From Pseudanabaena sp. PCC 7367 (GTDB lineage: Bacteria; Cyanobacteriota; Cyanobacteriia; Pseudanabaenales; Pseudanabaenaceae): a stretch of 64,000 nucleotides of DNA. The notes below the pieces were generated by a model, which worked only from the letters and a program-made list of their open reading frames with translations, made no database searches and was not told the DNA's origin. Every line of letters starts with the position of its first letter. Positions within the stretch are counted from its first letter, which is position 1. Below are positions 1 through 9,867 of this stretch, one piece after another. Where the stretch lies: contig NC_019701.1 in NCBI RefSeq assembly GCF_000317065.1, positions 4,412,001 through 4,476,000 of the forward strand, in the 5' to 3' direction. The position numbers were made by a program, and so were the translations under genes.

Positions 1-237
1 AGGTTAGATCTGCGATCAAAAAATTGATATAGCTTTGGCTGTTCAATTACCAAATTGGAAATCATTGATGAACATTGTTAATTAATCCGGTGACAGCTTT
101 TTAATTAGACTAGAATATTTAAATCTACCCAGCAATTGCTCTAAAATTTGTGTCGTTGCTGAAATAGCCAGGTTAGCTTAGATATTTCTATTCGCCACTG
201 CATTTTTTAATTTAATAACCGTTTTCAAGTAATCACA

Positions 238-1500
238 ATGACGCAAACCCCTGCTGCTCAAAACTTTAATACCCCTGTCAATCCTGCCGAGCTAGACGCT
301 GATTTCCATAATGTCGATCGCCCCGATCAGCTCGGTCGATTTGGCATCTTCGGTGGTAAGTATGTCCCAGAAACACTAATGAGTGCCCTGGCTGAGTTAG
401 AGCAGGCGTTTGCCTACTATAAGCAAGATGCTGAATTCAATCAGGAACTAAATAGTTACCTGCGCGATTATGTCGGTCGCCCTAGTCCGCTTTATTTTGC
501 GGAGCGATTGACCGCCCACTATGGTACTGCCCAAATTTATCTCAAACGTGAAGACTTAAACCACACTGGTGCCCATAAGATCAATAACGCCCTAGCCCAG
601 GCACTACTAGCAAAACGCATGGGTAAACAACGGATTATTGCGGAAACTGGCGCGGGTCAGCATGGTGTAGCCACAGCCACCGCTTGCGCTCGGTTTGGGC
701 TCGATTGCGTCATTTATATGGGCGTACATGACATGGAGCGGCAGGCACTGAATGTGTTCCGGATGCGATTGATGGGTGCAGAAGTGAAACCAGTTGAAGC
801 TGGCACAGGCACACTTAAGGATGCTACCTCCGAAGCGATCCGCGATTGGGTTACCAATGTACGAACTACCCACTACATCCTTGGCTCGGTGGCTGGCCCC
901 CATCCCTATCCGATGATGGTGCGCGACTTTCATGCGATCATTGGCCAAGAGACCCGCCGTCAGTGCATGGAAAAGTGGGGCGGATTACCGGATATCCTGT
1001 TGGCTTGTATTGGCGGTGGTTCAAATGCCATGGGTCTGTTTCATGAGTTTGTGAATGAACCCAGCATTAGGATGATTGGCGTGGAAGCGGCTGGTAAAGG
1101 CGTAGACACTGATAAACACGCAGCTACCCTAACCCAGGGTACTGTTGGTGTTTTGCATGGTGCAATGAGCTATTTGCTCCAGGATGAAGAAGGGCAAGTG
1201 CAGGAAGCTCATTCGATCAGTGCTGGCCTAGATTATCCTGGCGTGGGCCCTGAGCATAGCTATTTTAAGGATGCTGGGCGCGCAGAATATTACAGCGTTA
1301 CTGATGCTGAGGCTTTGACTGCATTTCAACAACTCTCGCGCTTAGAGGGAATCATCCCGGCGCTGGAAACTGCCCATGCGATCGCCTACCTCGAAACTCT
1401 CTGCCCCCAACTAACCGCTCAGCAAAAACTGGTGATTAATTGCTCTGGGCGTGGTGACAAGGATGTGCAGGCGGTTGCTAAGCACTTAGCAATGGAATAA
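238..1500 (+). CDS. trpB: Tryptophan synthase beta chain
   Basis: TrpB catalyses the last step of tryptophan synthesis, condensing indole with L-serine using PLP; it works as an alpha2-beta2 complex in the cytoplasm. The 420-residue protein is of normal length. The PLP lysine is about K114 in [10 protein letters not shown], the catalytic glutamate is about E136 in ETGAGQHG, and the phosphate-binding loop GGGSNAMG lies near residue 260. The N-terminal motif [15 protein letters not shown] is typical of the family. The gene stands alone; trpC is 20 kb away on the other strand, consistent with scattered trp genes in cyanobacteria. The ATG at 238 gives the usual N-terminal length. A strong hairpin follows the stop codon. 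Confidence 0.98.
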   Translation: MTQTPAAQNFNTPVNPAELDADFHNVDRPDQLGRFGIFGGKYVPETLMSALAELEQAFAYYKQDAEFNQELNSYLRDYVGRPSPLYFAERLTAHYGTAQIYLKREDLNHTGAHKINNALAQALLAKRMGKQRIIAETGAGQHGVATATACARFGLDCVIYMGVHDMERQALNVFRMRLMGAEVKPVEAGTGTLKDATSEAIRDWVTNVRTTHYILGSVAGPHPYPMMVRDFHAIIGQETRRQCMEKWGGLPDILLACIGGGSNAMGLFHEFVNEPSIRMIGVEAAGKGVDTDKHAATLTQGTVGVLHGAMSYLLQDEEGQVQEAHSISAGLDYPGVGPEHSYFKDAGRAEYYSVTDAEALTAFQQLSRLEGIIPALETAHAIAYLETLCPQLTAQQKLVINCSGRGDKDVQAVAKHLAME

Positions 1501-1524
1501 CAGGAATCATAAAACAAGCGAAAT

Positions 1525-1565
1525 AATAAGGGATATTTGGGTAACTAAACTAAGCATCCCTTATT
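1525..1565 (+). terminator. Hairpin after trpB, terminator-like
   Basis: A perfect 10-bp inverted repeat (AATAAGGGAT at 1525-1534, ATCCCTTATT at 1556-1565) with a 21-nt loop begins 25 nt after the trpB stop. There is no clear U-run after it, so it may act as a 3' end stabiliser rather than a classic intrinsic terminator. The dispersed repeat element begins at its right edge. Confidence 0.5.
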
Positions 1566-1681
1566 GCGTTGCATATTGCTAAGATAATTTAACAATTAAG
1601 CGATCGGTCTAACTGAGTATCAGACATATGTTTGATATTTTTGTTGATGGCATTTTTATCCTTGGGTTATGAAATGCCCCT
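1566..1681 (+). repeat. Dispersed intergenic element, copy A
   Basis: This stretch aligns without gaps to 38126-38241. The best-conserved core is around CAGACATATGTTTGATATTT. The right end, GGCATTT...AAATGCC, can form a hairpin in both copies, with a C-G pair in one and a T-G pair in the other. It lies between trpB and tRNA-Ala. Its function is unknown. Confidence 0.7.
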
Positions 1682-1736
1682 TATTAAGCACAATCCAATT
1701 TATATTGCACAACTGCTCAAATTTACTCAAATCTAA

Positions 1737-1809
1737 TGGAGGTAAGCGGACTCGAACCGCTGACTTTCACAATGCCATTGTGACACTCTACCAACTGAGT
1801 TATACCCCC
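1737..1809 (-). tRNA. tRNA-Ala(GGC)
   Basis: A complete 73-nt cloverleaf reads on the minus strand. The acceptor stem GGGGGTA pairs with TACCTCC and contains the G3:U70 wobble pair that identifies alanine tRNAs. The anticodon stem TCACA/TGTGA encloses the loop ATGGCAT, giving anticodon GGC (GCC/GCU codons). The T-arm GCGGTTCGAGTCCGC is canonical and the discriminator is A. The 3' CCA is not encoded. There is no intron. Confidence 0.97.
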
Positions 1810-2062
1810 AGGTTCATTGCGGTTTTAAATCATAACAAGGTTTAGGTAATAAGGCAATAATTCTTTTCAAGATTAGTTATTTGCATTCTGAGTAGTCAAA
1901 ATCACACCTCAACTATGCAAGATTAGGGGTTTTGACTTTTGAGTCGTAACATCCGCAGGGAGAGGCGATCGGCACTTATGCAACAAAAAAATTGCCAGCA
2001 GATATTTTAGTAAATTGGTATATGCCCCTATGTCTTAGGTTAGAATAGGGTGTAAGTAATTT

Positions 2063-2563
2063 ATGGGCTCACTGATTAGCTTGATCGAGCATCTTGAAAT
2101 AGGGAGTCAGATAAGCGTGATTGCCACATCGCTGCGTCCCGTTAGCGGACAAAAGTGGAGTACCCTCAGCTTTGCCTCAACTCTTTACCTCAAACCAATC
2201 CTGGACTTACTGTTATCAGAAGTGCCATCAATCTGGCATGCTGAGTTGCGGCTTGGACTTCAAGAGGCATTAGTAAATGCAGTTAGGCATGGTAATAAGC
2301 TAGACCCAGGCAAACAGGTCACAATCCATTTTTCGATCTCGTCGCAATACTACTGGTGGATGATCGCTGATCAGGGTGAAGAAGGTTGTCCTGAGCTTAG
2401 TGCTCATGGCTATACCGAGCATACCCCCAGTTTTGATTCTGAATGTGGTCGCGGTTTCTTTATTCTGCATCAAATTTTCGATCGTGTGGTGTGGGAGGAA
2501 GGCTCGCATCAACTTAAGCTGGGTAAGCATTTGCACCAGAATTGCTTGCCGGCAATTTGTTAA
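2063..2563 (+). CDS. RsbW-like anti-sigma regulatory ATPase
   Basis: This 166-residue protein has the GHKL/HATPase fold of anti-sigma serine/threonine kinases (RsbW/SpoIIAB type), which sequester sigma factors or phosphorylate STAS antagonists. The N box is seen at about residues 65-80 (LGLQEALVNAVRHGN). A degenerate G1 box DQGEEG lies near 120, and the G2 box is ECGRGFFIL near 145. Length fits a single-domain family member. No partner sigma factor or STAS protein is adjacent. A -10-like TTAGAATAGG lies 14 nt before the start codon, implying a very short leader. The G1 box lacks the usual DxGxG spacing, so ATP binding may be altered. The target is unknown. Confidence 0.85.
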   Translation: MGSLISLIEHLEIGSQISVIATSLRPVSGQKWSTLSFASTLYLKPILDLLLSEVPSIWHAELRLGLQEALVNAVRHGNKLDPGKQVTIHFSISSQYYWWMIADQGEEGCPELSAHGYTEHTPSFDSECGRGFFILHQIFDRVVWEEGSHQLKLGKHLHQNCLPAIC

Positions 2564-2647
2564 ATTTGTGAGCCTCTTGCTGGCCGACTAGCCAGTTTGG
2601 CTATAACAAACAAATAATCATCGCGGCGATCCTGTATGTATCCCTGT

Positions 2648-2690
2648 ATCCCTTACCAAAATGGTATCGGGATTTATTTAATTTATTTAT
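2648..2690 (+). terminator. Likely intrinsic terminator of the RsbW-like gene
   Basis: ATCCC and TTACCA pair with TGGTA and GGGAT around an A-rich loop (stem-loop 2648-2673). The hairpin is followed directly by a T-rich tract, TTATTTAATTTATTTAT. It lies 85 nt after the stop codon at 2563. Confidence 0.5.
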
Positions 2691-3518
2691 CCTAGGCTTT
2701 ATTAGACATCACCTCAAGCAAATATCAGGACTCTTGTGAAAGCTGAATTTTGCCGCGATCGAGTCAAGACATCAGCCCTTACGCAAAAATCAAGTGAGAA
2801 GCCTACTGCCAATCCACAGTCAGGGGCAATTCAGGCTAGTGGATATCTGGCTAGAGATGGTAATGGTATAGAAGCAAGATTTTTGATATCATCTCGAAAT
2901 CTCCTCGATCGGGTTGGTAAATTAACAGCAAGTTAAGTTAAGATTAGTTAATAAAAGGGACAATAGCAATTTCTAAACCGTCTAATTAGGCAAAGGTTCC
3001 GAGGATCGCTCGGATTTTGGATTGATCGCCGTGAGCGATCGGGTCGCAATTAGGCGCTTAGGCTGGCAAAAATTATTACCAAATAAGTTAATTTAAGACC
3101 CAATAAGTTAATTTAAGACCCAGTAGCATCAGGTAAGTCATGTCTACTGCAATTTAGTTTTTTCTTTTTTTGTGGATTTTAAAATCCCAACTCGTCAACC
3201 TAACCAATTGCTCTAGGTAAAGCGCCTAAATGGAGCTATTCAAAAAATTACTTTTAACCTAGACTTAATAATCCAACAGTTCAAGAATCGATCGCCAACA
3301 CTCTACATTCCCGCATCAATATTTCTGGATTCGATTTCTGTATTAGTAAAATCCTTATACATTTTCTTTAGAGACGCTCTTTGGTGTTTCCGTTAGGATT
3401 AAAAATAAGTTATGCCCAGCTTTTCCGTACATTATTTTTCCCGCATCCGTTTGTACCACTTCTTGGCTCCTTCCATTTCAAGAAATAAATACCGTTAAGC
3501 CCCAGGTAAATTTGTTCA
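2691..3518. other. Long spacer before rel/spoT
   Basis: No supported gene. A 66-codon open frame at 2736-2936 has no recognisable features and no ribosome binding site. The stretch contains one 20-bp tandem duplication (3082-3121) and a T-rich tract near 3160-3180. Any rel promoter lies here, but no convincing -35/-10 pair stood out. Confidence 0.5.
3082..3121. repeat. 20-bp perfect tandem duplication
   Basis: The unit AATAAGTTAATTTAAGACCC occurs twice head to tail in the spacer upstream of rel/spoT. Confidence 0.95.
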
Positions 3519-5759
3519 ATGACCCTAGCTATTGACTCCCACCCAAACACTGACCTCGGTTCACTTATGCCAGAGTGGCTCAAGGGCTGTTGGCAAAAAA
3601 TTGCCGCTGCTGAACCGATCGACCCTGAAGACCCAGAAGCCATAATCTGCCGCGCTTTAAAATTTGCCTGTGAATTGCATGAGGGGCAATACCGTGCTTC
3701 GGGTGAGCCCTATATATTGCACCCGATCGAGGTGGCGACCATTTTGCGCGATCTTGGTGGTGGTAGCAAGGCGATGATCGTGGCTGGCTTTTTGCACGAT
3801 GTGGTCGAGGATACTGAAGTTACGGTAGCTGATATTGAGGCCGAATTTGGCGCGGAGATCGCCGCCTTGGTGGAAGGGGTAACCAAATTATCTAAGTTTA
3901 ATTTTGAGAGTAAAACTGAGCGTGCTGCCGAAAATTTCCGCCGCATGTTTCTAGCAATGGCTCAGGATATTCGGGTGATTGTGGTCAAGCTGGCCGATCG
4001 GCTCCATAATATGCGCACCTTGGAGCATTTGCCTGCACCAAAGCAAGCCAACATTGCCCGCGAGACGATGGAGATTTTTGCACCGCTAGCTAATCGGTTG
4101 GGGATCGGCCAGATTAAATGGGAGCTGGAGGATCTGTCATTTAAATATATTGACAAAGATGCCTACCAACAAATGCGCAGCCTGGTAGTTGAAAACCGCC
4201 GCAATCGAGAAGAGCGACTGGCCAGGGTACGAGATATTCTGCGATCGCGGATTGAGCAATTGGGGCTAACCAACTTTGAGATTAGCGGTCGCCCTAAGCA
4301 TCTGTATGGGATTTACCAAAAAATGCAGGTGCGGCAGAAAAAGTATGAAGAGATTTATGATGTATCGGCGATTAGAATCATTGTCGAAAATAAGGAAGCC
4401 TGTTATCGCGTATTAGCCGTAGTTCATGATTGCTTTCGGCCGATCCCTGGCAGATTTAAAGACTACATTGGCTTACCCAAACCAAACCGCTACCAATCGC
4501 TGCATACGGTTGTAATTGGCCCTAATGGTCGCCCCTTGGAAGTACAAATTCGCACCTGGGAAATGCATCATATTGCTGAATATGGGATTGCGGCGCACTG
4601 GAAATATAAGGAAACTAATTCCAGCCATCAGGCCACTAGTCAAGAAGACGAGAAATTTACCTGGCTGCGGCAATTGGTCGAGTGGCAACGGGAACTAAAA
4701 GATGACCAGGAATACATTGATACCCTCAAAGAAAATCTGTTTGACCATGAGGTATATGTATTTTCGCCCAAAGGTGATGTATATTGCCTGCCCCGTGGTG
4801 CTACAGCCGTAGACTTTGCCTATCGCATCCATACAGAACTGGGTAACCATTGCGCGGGAGCCCTGGTAAATGAATTTATGGTACCGCTCGATCGCAAACT
4901 CCAGAATGGCGATATTGTCACGGTTCTGCGTCATAAAAATGCCCATCCCAGCCTGGATTGGATTAATTTTGTGGCCACCAGTTCGGCTCGCCATCGAATC
5001 CGGCAATGGTATAAACGATCGCGCCGAGAGGAAAACTATGGCCGAGGGCGATCGATGCTGGAGCGAGAAATGGGCAAAGGTGGCCTGGATAGCCTGCTCA
5101 AATCGGAGCGGATGCTGGAAGTGGCTCGGCGCTGCAACTACCACAGTGTCGATGATATGTTGGCAGCATTGGGCTATGGCGAAATTTCCCTCAACATGGT
5201 GGTGAACAAGCTGCGGGAAGAACAAACCACCCAGGAAGCAGCGATCGCAATTCCCCGTTTGCCATCTGCTCCTAGTGCCAATGCCGCTTCACCCACCAAA
5301 TCACCAATCCTGGGGCTAGAAGGTCTGCCCTATCGAATTGCTGGCTGTTGTCAACCGCTTCCTGGTGAACCAATTATTGGTGTGGTGCCCCGTGGTGGCA
5401 ATCGCAGCATCGCCGTACATAAACAGGAATGCGAGAATATTGCTGATTTCCCAGGCGATCGGTTGATCCCGATCAGTTGGAATAATCGGGATGATGTCGA
5501 TCGCCCCAGCATTTATACGGTTGATATCAGGGTAGAGACGATCGATCGGGTTGGTGTCCTCAAAGATATTCTGGCGCGATTGGCCGATGAAAAGGTGAAT
5601 GTGCGTCATGCCACCGTTGATACGCGCCCCGGTGATACTGCTACGATCGAACTTAGCATTGATATTAACAGCCGCAATCAATATGAAAAGCTGCACTACA
5701 AAATTTCCAATATGAGTGATATTGTGGCGGTGCGGCGGATTAATCGTAATGATAGTTAA
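3519..5759 (+). CDS. Bifunctional (p)ppGpp synthase/hydrolase (RelA/SpoT)
   Basis: This is the stringent-response enzyme that makes ppGpp from GDP/GTP and ATP and also degrades it. The 746 residues are the usual long RSH length. An N-terminal HD hydrolase domain spans about 45-200, with catalytic HD in FLHDVVEDT at about 92-99. The synthetase domain spans about 250-360 (GRPKHLYGIYQKM, then RFKDYIGLPK...YQSLHT). The RxKD signature marks bifunctional rather than RelA-only enzymes. A TGS domain lies at about 410-470 (VYVFSPKGDVYCLPRGATA), a zinc-finger-like CCQPLPG at about 610, and a C-terminal ACT domain at about 670-746. It is monocistronic and converges on dprA with a 29-nt gap. Confidence 0.97.
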   Translation: MTLAIDSHPNTDLGSLMPEWLKGCWQKIAAAEPIDPEDPEAIICRALKFACELHEGQYRASGEPYILHPIEVATILRDLGGGSKAMIVAGFLHDVVEDTEVTVADIEAEFGAEIAALVEGVTKLSKFNFESKTERAAENFRRMFLAMAQDIRVIVVKLADRLHNMRTLEHLPAPKQANIARETMEIFAPLANRLGIGQIKWELEDLSFKYIDKDAYQQMRSLVVENRRNREERLARVRDILRSRIEQLGLTNFEISGRPKHLYGIYQKMQVRQKKYEEIYDVSAIRIIVENKEACYRVLAVVHDCFRPIPGRFKDYIGLPKPNRYQSLHTVVIGPNGRPLEVQIRTWEMHHIAEYGIAAHWKYKETNSSHQATSQEDEKFTWLRQLVEWQRELKDDQEYIDTLKENLFDHEVYVFSPKGDVYCLPRGATAVDFAYRIHTELGNHCAGALVNEFMVPLDRKLQNGDIVTVLRHKNAHPSLDWINFVATSSARHRIRQWYKRSRREENYGRGRSMLEREMGKGGLDSLLKSERMLEVARRCNYHSVDDMLAALGYGEISLNMVVNKLREEQTTQEAAIAIPRLPSAPSANAASPTKSPILGLEGLPYRIAGCCQPLPGEPIIGVVPRGGNRSIAVHKQECENIADFPGDRLIPISWNNRDDVDRPSIYTVDIRVETIDRVGVLKDILARLADEKVNVRHATVDTRPGDTATIELSIDINSRNQYEKLHYKISNMSDIVAVRRINRNDS

Positions 5760-5788
5760 TTGAGCTAGTTAGTTCTTTGTGCCAACTG

Positions 5789-7180
5789 CTAAACTAACCG
5801 CTGGTAATGCATTCCCGGAGCCTGAGCCACTGCTCCATATAGTTCTAGCTCCAGCAGTGCTGCCGAAATTTCGCCCGCATCTTGATTTACCTTTTGCACG
5901 ATCGCATCAAAGCTGGTCAAATCCACTGGGTCGAGCAAATCCATTAACTGCTCCTGTAATTTGCTCAGTGGCGGCAGGTCAATTTTATTTGCTTCGCTGA
6001 TTATCTCTGCGACTGGTTCTACAATCACTTCGATTGTCTGCGGTTCAAGCGATCGCTTGTTATTTGCTGTTGATCTAGCCGCAGCTTTTGAGTTGGAGCG
6101 GGAGTTAGATTTTGCCGTCGATCGCCTAGCTGAACTACTAGCATTAGGGGAGCTCCCCGATCGAGAATTACTACTTTTACGACCATTGCCAGTTTGCGCC
6201 ATTCTCTGGGCTTCAGCCTGGGTAGCCGCCTCCACCAGGCGATTAATTCTGGCTTTGCTATCATTACTCTCACTCAGCAGCTCAAAGCCGATCGGATCTA
6301 ACCGTGGCATTGCCTCCAATGCTTCAATTAGCTGCTTCTCGCTCATAATTAATTGCGCACCACGGCTAATCAAATCCAGGCAACCCTGCCCCTGTGGAAA
6401 GTCCAAGGAATTAGGCAACGCATAGACATCGCGGTTATATTCATTGGCCTGGTGAGCGGTGATTAGGGCTCCAGATTTACGCGGTGCTTCAATAATAATT
6501 GTGGCGCGACAAAGTCCTGCAATGATCCGATTGCGGCGGGGAAAGTTGGCGCGGCCTGGCTCAGTGCCATAGGGGTATTCACTTAAAATCAAGCCCGATC
6601 GCAAGATTTGTTGATGTAATGCATAATTGGCCGAGGGAAAAACCCGATCGACTCCAGTTCCAACCACCGCAATTGTCTGTCCTTTAGCATCCAGGCAACC
6701 TCGATGCGCCTCTCCATCAATCCCATCTGCCAGGCCTGAAACCACCGTAAATCCATTTACAGCCAGTGCCCGACCAATTTTTCGCGCCCATTTTACGCCA
6801 TAGGCTGAGGGATGGCGAGTACCCACTACCGCGATCGCCCGGTTTTGATCCCAGATGGTTATTTTGCCAGCACCATAGAGCAACGCCGGCGGATCGGGAA
6901 TTTCCAACAGTAATTTGGGATATTCAGGATCACTGGGAGTCCAGAATCGTGGGTTCTGACGGAGATGATCTTGCAAGAGCTGCTCTGGTTGAATAAATTT
7001 TCGTGCCGTGGCGATCGCATTCATATTCGCAGTGCCAATCCCCTGCACCGATCGCAAATCACTATTTTGGGCACCCCAGGCCACCCGCAGCGAACCAAAC
7101 TGTTGCTGGAGCCGCCGCATCGTAATTGGGCCAACTCCTTCAACTTGTGACCAGGCCAGCCAGTAGGCTCTTTCCGTCAA
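5789..7180 (-). CDS. dprA: DNA-processing protein DprA
   Basis: DprA binds incoming single-stranded DNA during natural transformation and loads RecA. The 463-residue protein has N-terminal helix-hairpin-helix motifs (VEGVGPITMRRL, VQGIGTANM), a Rossmann-like core at about 95-300 (AIAVVGTRHPSAYG, VSGLADGIDGEAHRG, NFPRRNRIIAGL, GALITAHQANEY) and a C-terminal winged helix at about 395-463. Between them, about residues 325-385, is a low-complexity Ser/Asn/Arg/Lys-rich linker (SSNSRSGSSPNASSSARRS) that makes it longer than most DprA proteins. A double-ComFB gene lies 1.4 kb further along the same strand. Confidence 0.95.
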   Translation of the reverse strand: MTERAYWLAWSQVEGVGPITMRRLQQQFGSLRVAWGAQNSDLRSVQGIGTANMNAIATARKFIQPEQLLQDHLRQNPRFWTPSDPEYPKLLLEIPDPPALLYGAGKITIWDQNRAIAVVGTRHPSAYGVKWARKIGRALAVNGFTVVSGLADGIDGEAHRGCLDAKGQTIAVVGTGVDRVFPSANYALHQQILRSGLILSEYPYGTEPGRANFPRRNRIIAGLCRATIIIEAPRKSGALITAHQANEYNRDVYALPNSLDFPQGQGCLDLISRGAQLIMSEKQLIEALEAMPRLDPIGFELLSESNDSKARINRLVEAATQAEAQRMAQTGNGRKSSNSRSGSSPNASSSARRSTAKSNSRSNSKAAARSTANNKRSLEPQTIEVIVEPVAEIISEANKIDLPPLSKLQEQLMDLLDPVDLTSFDAIVQKVNQDAGEISAALLELELYGAVAQAPGMHYQRLV

Positions 7181-7684
7181 CTTATCTCCCTCGCTTTAAT
7201 CTTCTTTTGCTGGATTAGCAATTGTAATTTTGGGCTAATAATTGCAATAATGCCGATCGCTGACTAACATCACTGACTAATCTAAGTAGGCATGAAACAA
7301 CATACTGGATCTGCTGTCAAAGTCAAATCTTGATCGATCGATATAAATCGACATCAAACAACAAGCAAAAGTTAGCCCATGCCATAGCTAAGATTTTAAA
7401 GACCTCTTGGTTAAGATATTGTGCTTAAACCCAATCTCTAGATTAGCGATCGCTAAAAAAGCACAAACTCACATATTTTTATCACAGCCTCAATACTTAT
7501 ATAATAAACGCAAATTACTTTTGAAATCCAGTTTTAAGCCAAAAATATTTTGATACTTCCAGCGCCAGCAAAATATCAGCTAGGTGCAGTAAATTACTAG
7601 CACAGCAATAGGGCTATCAGGAAATTCCCATTAACTAGATGTCATGGGCTTCAATTCAGGAGTTGGATCAGGTTAACTCAAGCT
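7181..7684. other. Spacer between dprA and the adenylate kinase gene
   Basis: About 500 bp, AT-rich and without a plausible gene or structured RNA that I can recognise. It must contain the dprA promoter and the 3' end of the adenylate kinase transcription unit. Confidence 0.4.
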
Positions 7685-8233
7685 CTAGCCTAGTTTACTA
7701 AGAATACTCTGGGTCACATTGTCGATCGCATTAGCGCCCTCAATGATCAGCAGTTTTTGTTTGTATTCGTAATAATCCAGCAACGTCGTCGTGCGATCGC
7801 TAAATAATTCCAGTCGGCGTTTAATTACTTCCTTGGTATCGTCCACATTGCCCCGCTCTAGCGATCGCTCCACCAGAACCTCCTCTGGCAAGCGCAAATA
7901 GATCGCCCAATCCAGCGGCTTACCAAGCTCCTCTAGCAAAAAATCTAGTTCTTCTGCCTGAAACGCAGTACGGGGATATCCTTCCAAGATCCAGCCCGCT
8001 ACCGCATCATCTTGCTGAAGCCGCGATCGCATAAACTGAATCATCACCTGATCTGGTACTAGCTCACCGGCATCTAAATATTGCTTAGCCTGTGCGCCCA
8101 ATTCTGAGTCCTTGGCGATCGCTTGTCGCAGAAGCTCTCCAGTGGAAATTGGCGGCACATTAAAATGCTCAGACAGTCTTTTAGCCTGGGTACTCTTGCC
8201 AGCACCCGTTGCCCCTAAAATTACTAATCGCAT
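7685..8233 (-). CDS. adk: Adenylate kinase, short form
   Basis: The protein transfers phosphate between ATP and AMP. At 182 residues it is a short-LID form. The P-loop GATGAGKST lies at residues 7-15, the NMP-binding part begins at STGELLRQAI (about 31), and the segment ILEGYPRT (about 83) replaces the usual GFPRT. In place of the long LID there is only RGNVDDTKEVIKRR (about 127-140). A GYPRT rather than GFPRT core, and the fact that cyanobacteria usually also carry an adk in the ribosomal-protein cluster, suggest this may be a second adk-family nucleoside monophosphate kinase. The gene is monocistronic on the minus strand. Confidence 0.88.
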   Translation of the reverse strand: MRLVILGATGAGKSTQAKRLSEHFNVPPISTGELLRQAIAKDSELGAQAKQYLDAGELVPDQVMIQFMRSRLQQDDAVAGWILEGYPRTAFQAEELDFLLEELGKPLDWAIYLRLPEEVLVERSLERGNVDDTKEVIKRRLELFSDRTTTLLDYYEYKQKLLIIEGANAIDNVTQSILSKLG

Positions 8234-8286
8234 AAAAAATTCTGATTAAAAAGAACAATTGGTTATAACTCAAGCCCACCCAAATA

Positions 8287-8304
8287 ATAATAGGCATAAT
8301 AGGC
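8287..8304. repeat. 9-bp perfect tandem duplication
   Basis: ATAATAGGC is repeated twice head to tail in the spacer upstream of the adenylate kinase gene. Confidence 0.9.
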
Positions 8305-8559
8305 AGCAATCAGACTTAATATGCGATCAAAGATCAAAATAGCTAAGCACCAATAGAGAAATATTGCCTAGTTCGATCGAATATTTGTTCAACTCCAAGC
8401 CTGAATCAAGCTTTAAATGTTTTAAATATTATGATCGCAACCATTATTTAAGCTATTTAAGCATTTTATGATTTACTGCTGGCGATCTCTAGATGCACTC
8501 ATTTAAATCCTTTGATTGATACTCACTAGGATTCTTACCGATCGGCAGTTACTTCACCG
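8305..8559. other. Spacer between the adenylate kinase and ComFB genes
   Basis: AT-rich DNA with no gene that I can support. Confidence 0.4.
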
Positions 8560-9867
8560 CTAGTACATGCTTGCTGCAGGTTGATAATAGCCACCAACCA
8601 CCCTGGACTGAGGCGGAGAGCTAACCACATTAACTTGCTGAGCCTGGCTCGATCGCTCTTGCTCTGTTTGGGTAGCGGCAGACTGGCGTTTGAATTTAAT
8701 AATATCCGCAGCCAGGGTGGCTAGATTGCTCAAGGTGATATTACGACATTTCAGCAACTGCTTGATCTGGGGTAAAGCTAGTTCATATTCCTGGTTGAAC
8801 TTTTCAAATGGCAGTGGCTGGACATTTCTGGGGCTGGCTAAAACTAATTCAATGCCGCGCTTAACCAGGTCTGTAACTCGGTTGGCCAGCTCCGATTGAG
8901 CATACTGGCGTTGGCGGCGATAGTCACGATCGCTAGCAGCATACATGGGTGGCAATCGGTTCAGGGCATAGGCCATAACTTCGGTTAGATTGATCTGTGC
9001 TCGTATCTCTGGGTCAAAATTACGGACAAGATGACCTGCTACCAAAAGCACCAGTTTTTCTAAAACATTACTAAATTCTAGCTTGGCAGGGAGGGTATAA
9101 ATTTCTAGCTGTTGTGCCTCCATTGCCTTAACAGATATTTCCTGGCCGTTGGCACTTTTTACTACCTTTACGGGGTTGCGGCGTTCTGGAGCCGGTTCAA
9201 AATTCTGGGTTTGGGCATATTTTACCTGGCCATCTTTAGTTGTGCCTAGGCAAGCTCTGAGTTGATCAATTTGAGACCGCATACTGGCACTCAAGCTGTC
9301 TCGATCGTCTAAATCATAATGATCATCCTGAGTATCCTGAATATGGGTATCTTCACGAATAACTGTTTGATCTGATTTGACTGGCTCCGGATAGACATCT
9401 AAATCGGCGATCGCTCTAGTAACTTCAGAATTACTATTACTCGCGCTACTATGCCTGTTAAGATTTTGGCTATTACCCAGGGCTTTTTCAAGCGCTGCAG
9501 GCACATCGCTCCATCTTAGCTCCGGTTGTTTTAAGACCCTTCTCAAGCTAACCAGTGCTCTAGCCTGACTTTTTAGTTCAATTTCTGGTAGGGGAGTTTT
9601 GCTGGCAGGAAAGTTTTTGGTGCTAAAAGCAGCGATCGCCACGGAGACAGCTTCAATAATTTGCGATCGCATCTCTTTTACCAAACGGCGGCGTTGGAGC
9701 TGCCAACCATGATGACTAGTTGCATACAAAGGTGGCAGTCGATTGAGGGTATAGGCCACAACATCGGCTAATCGAATTGAGGTGCCGATTGCTGATTTAA
9801 GGGGCGCTAATTGCTTCTGCGCTTCCCTAATCACTATGTCTTCCAGGGCATTCCTTAAGCTACTCAT
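8560..9867 (-). CDS. Protein with two ComFB domains
   Basis: The 435-residue protein carries two copies of the late-competence ComFB domain. The first spans about residues 5-75 (IRLADVVAYTLNRLPPLYATS, then HGWQLQRRRL). The second spans about 270-350 (NLTEVMAYALNRLPPMYAASDRDYRRQRQYA). They are joined by a charged, disordered-looking linker rich in Ser, Asp and Asn. ComFB proteins are usually single-domain; cyanobacterial members have been reported to bind cyclic dinucleotides and to influence motility and competence. The C-terminal 60 residues are Gln/Ser-rich. No membrane segment is visible. dprA lies upstream on the same strand, so a link to DNA uptake is possible but inferred. Confidence 0.85.
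   Translation of the reverse strand: MSSLRNALEDIVIREAQKQLAPLKSAIGTSIRLADVVAYTLNRLPPLYATSHHGWQLQRRRLVKEMRSQIIEAVSVAIAAFSTKNFPASKTPLPEIELKSQARALVSLRRVLKQPELRWSDVPAALEKALGNSQNLNRHSSASNSNSEVTRAIADLDVYPEPVKSDQTVIREDTHIQDTQDDHYDLDDRDSLSASMRSQIDQLRACLGTTKDGQVKYAQTQNFEPAPERRNPVKVVKSANGQEISVKAMEAQQLEIYTLPAKLEFSNVLEKLVLLVAGHLVRNFDPEIRAQINLTEVMAYALNRLPPMYAASDRDYRRQRQYAQSELANRVTDLVKRGIELVLASPRNVQPLPFEKFNQEYELALPQIKQLLKCRNITLSNLATLAADIIKFKRQSAATQTEQERSSQAQQVNVVSSPPQSRVVGGYYQPAASMY

Noticed and set aside
2736-2936. 66-codon frame in the spacer before rel/spoT
   Set aside because: Short, no ribosome binding site, no recognisable features.
4695-5225. 176-codon open frame antisense to rel/spoT
   Set aside because: It lies wholly inside a well-supported gene on the other strand; its composition mirrors that gene and no motif or ribosome binding site supports it.
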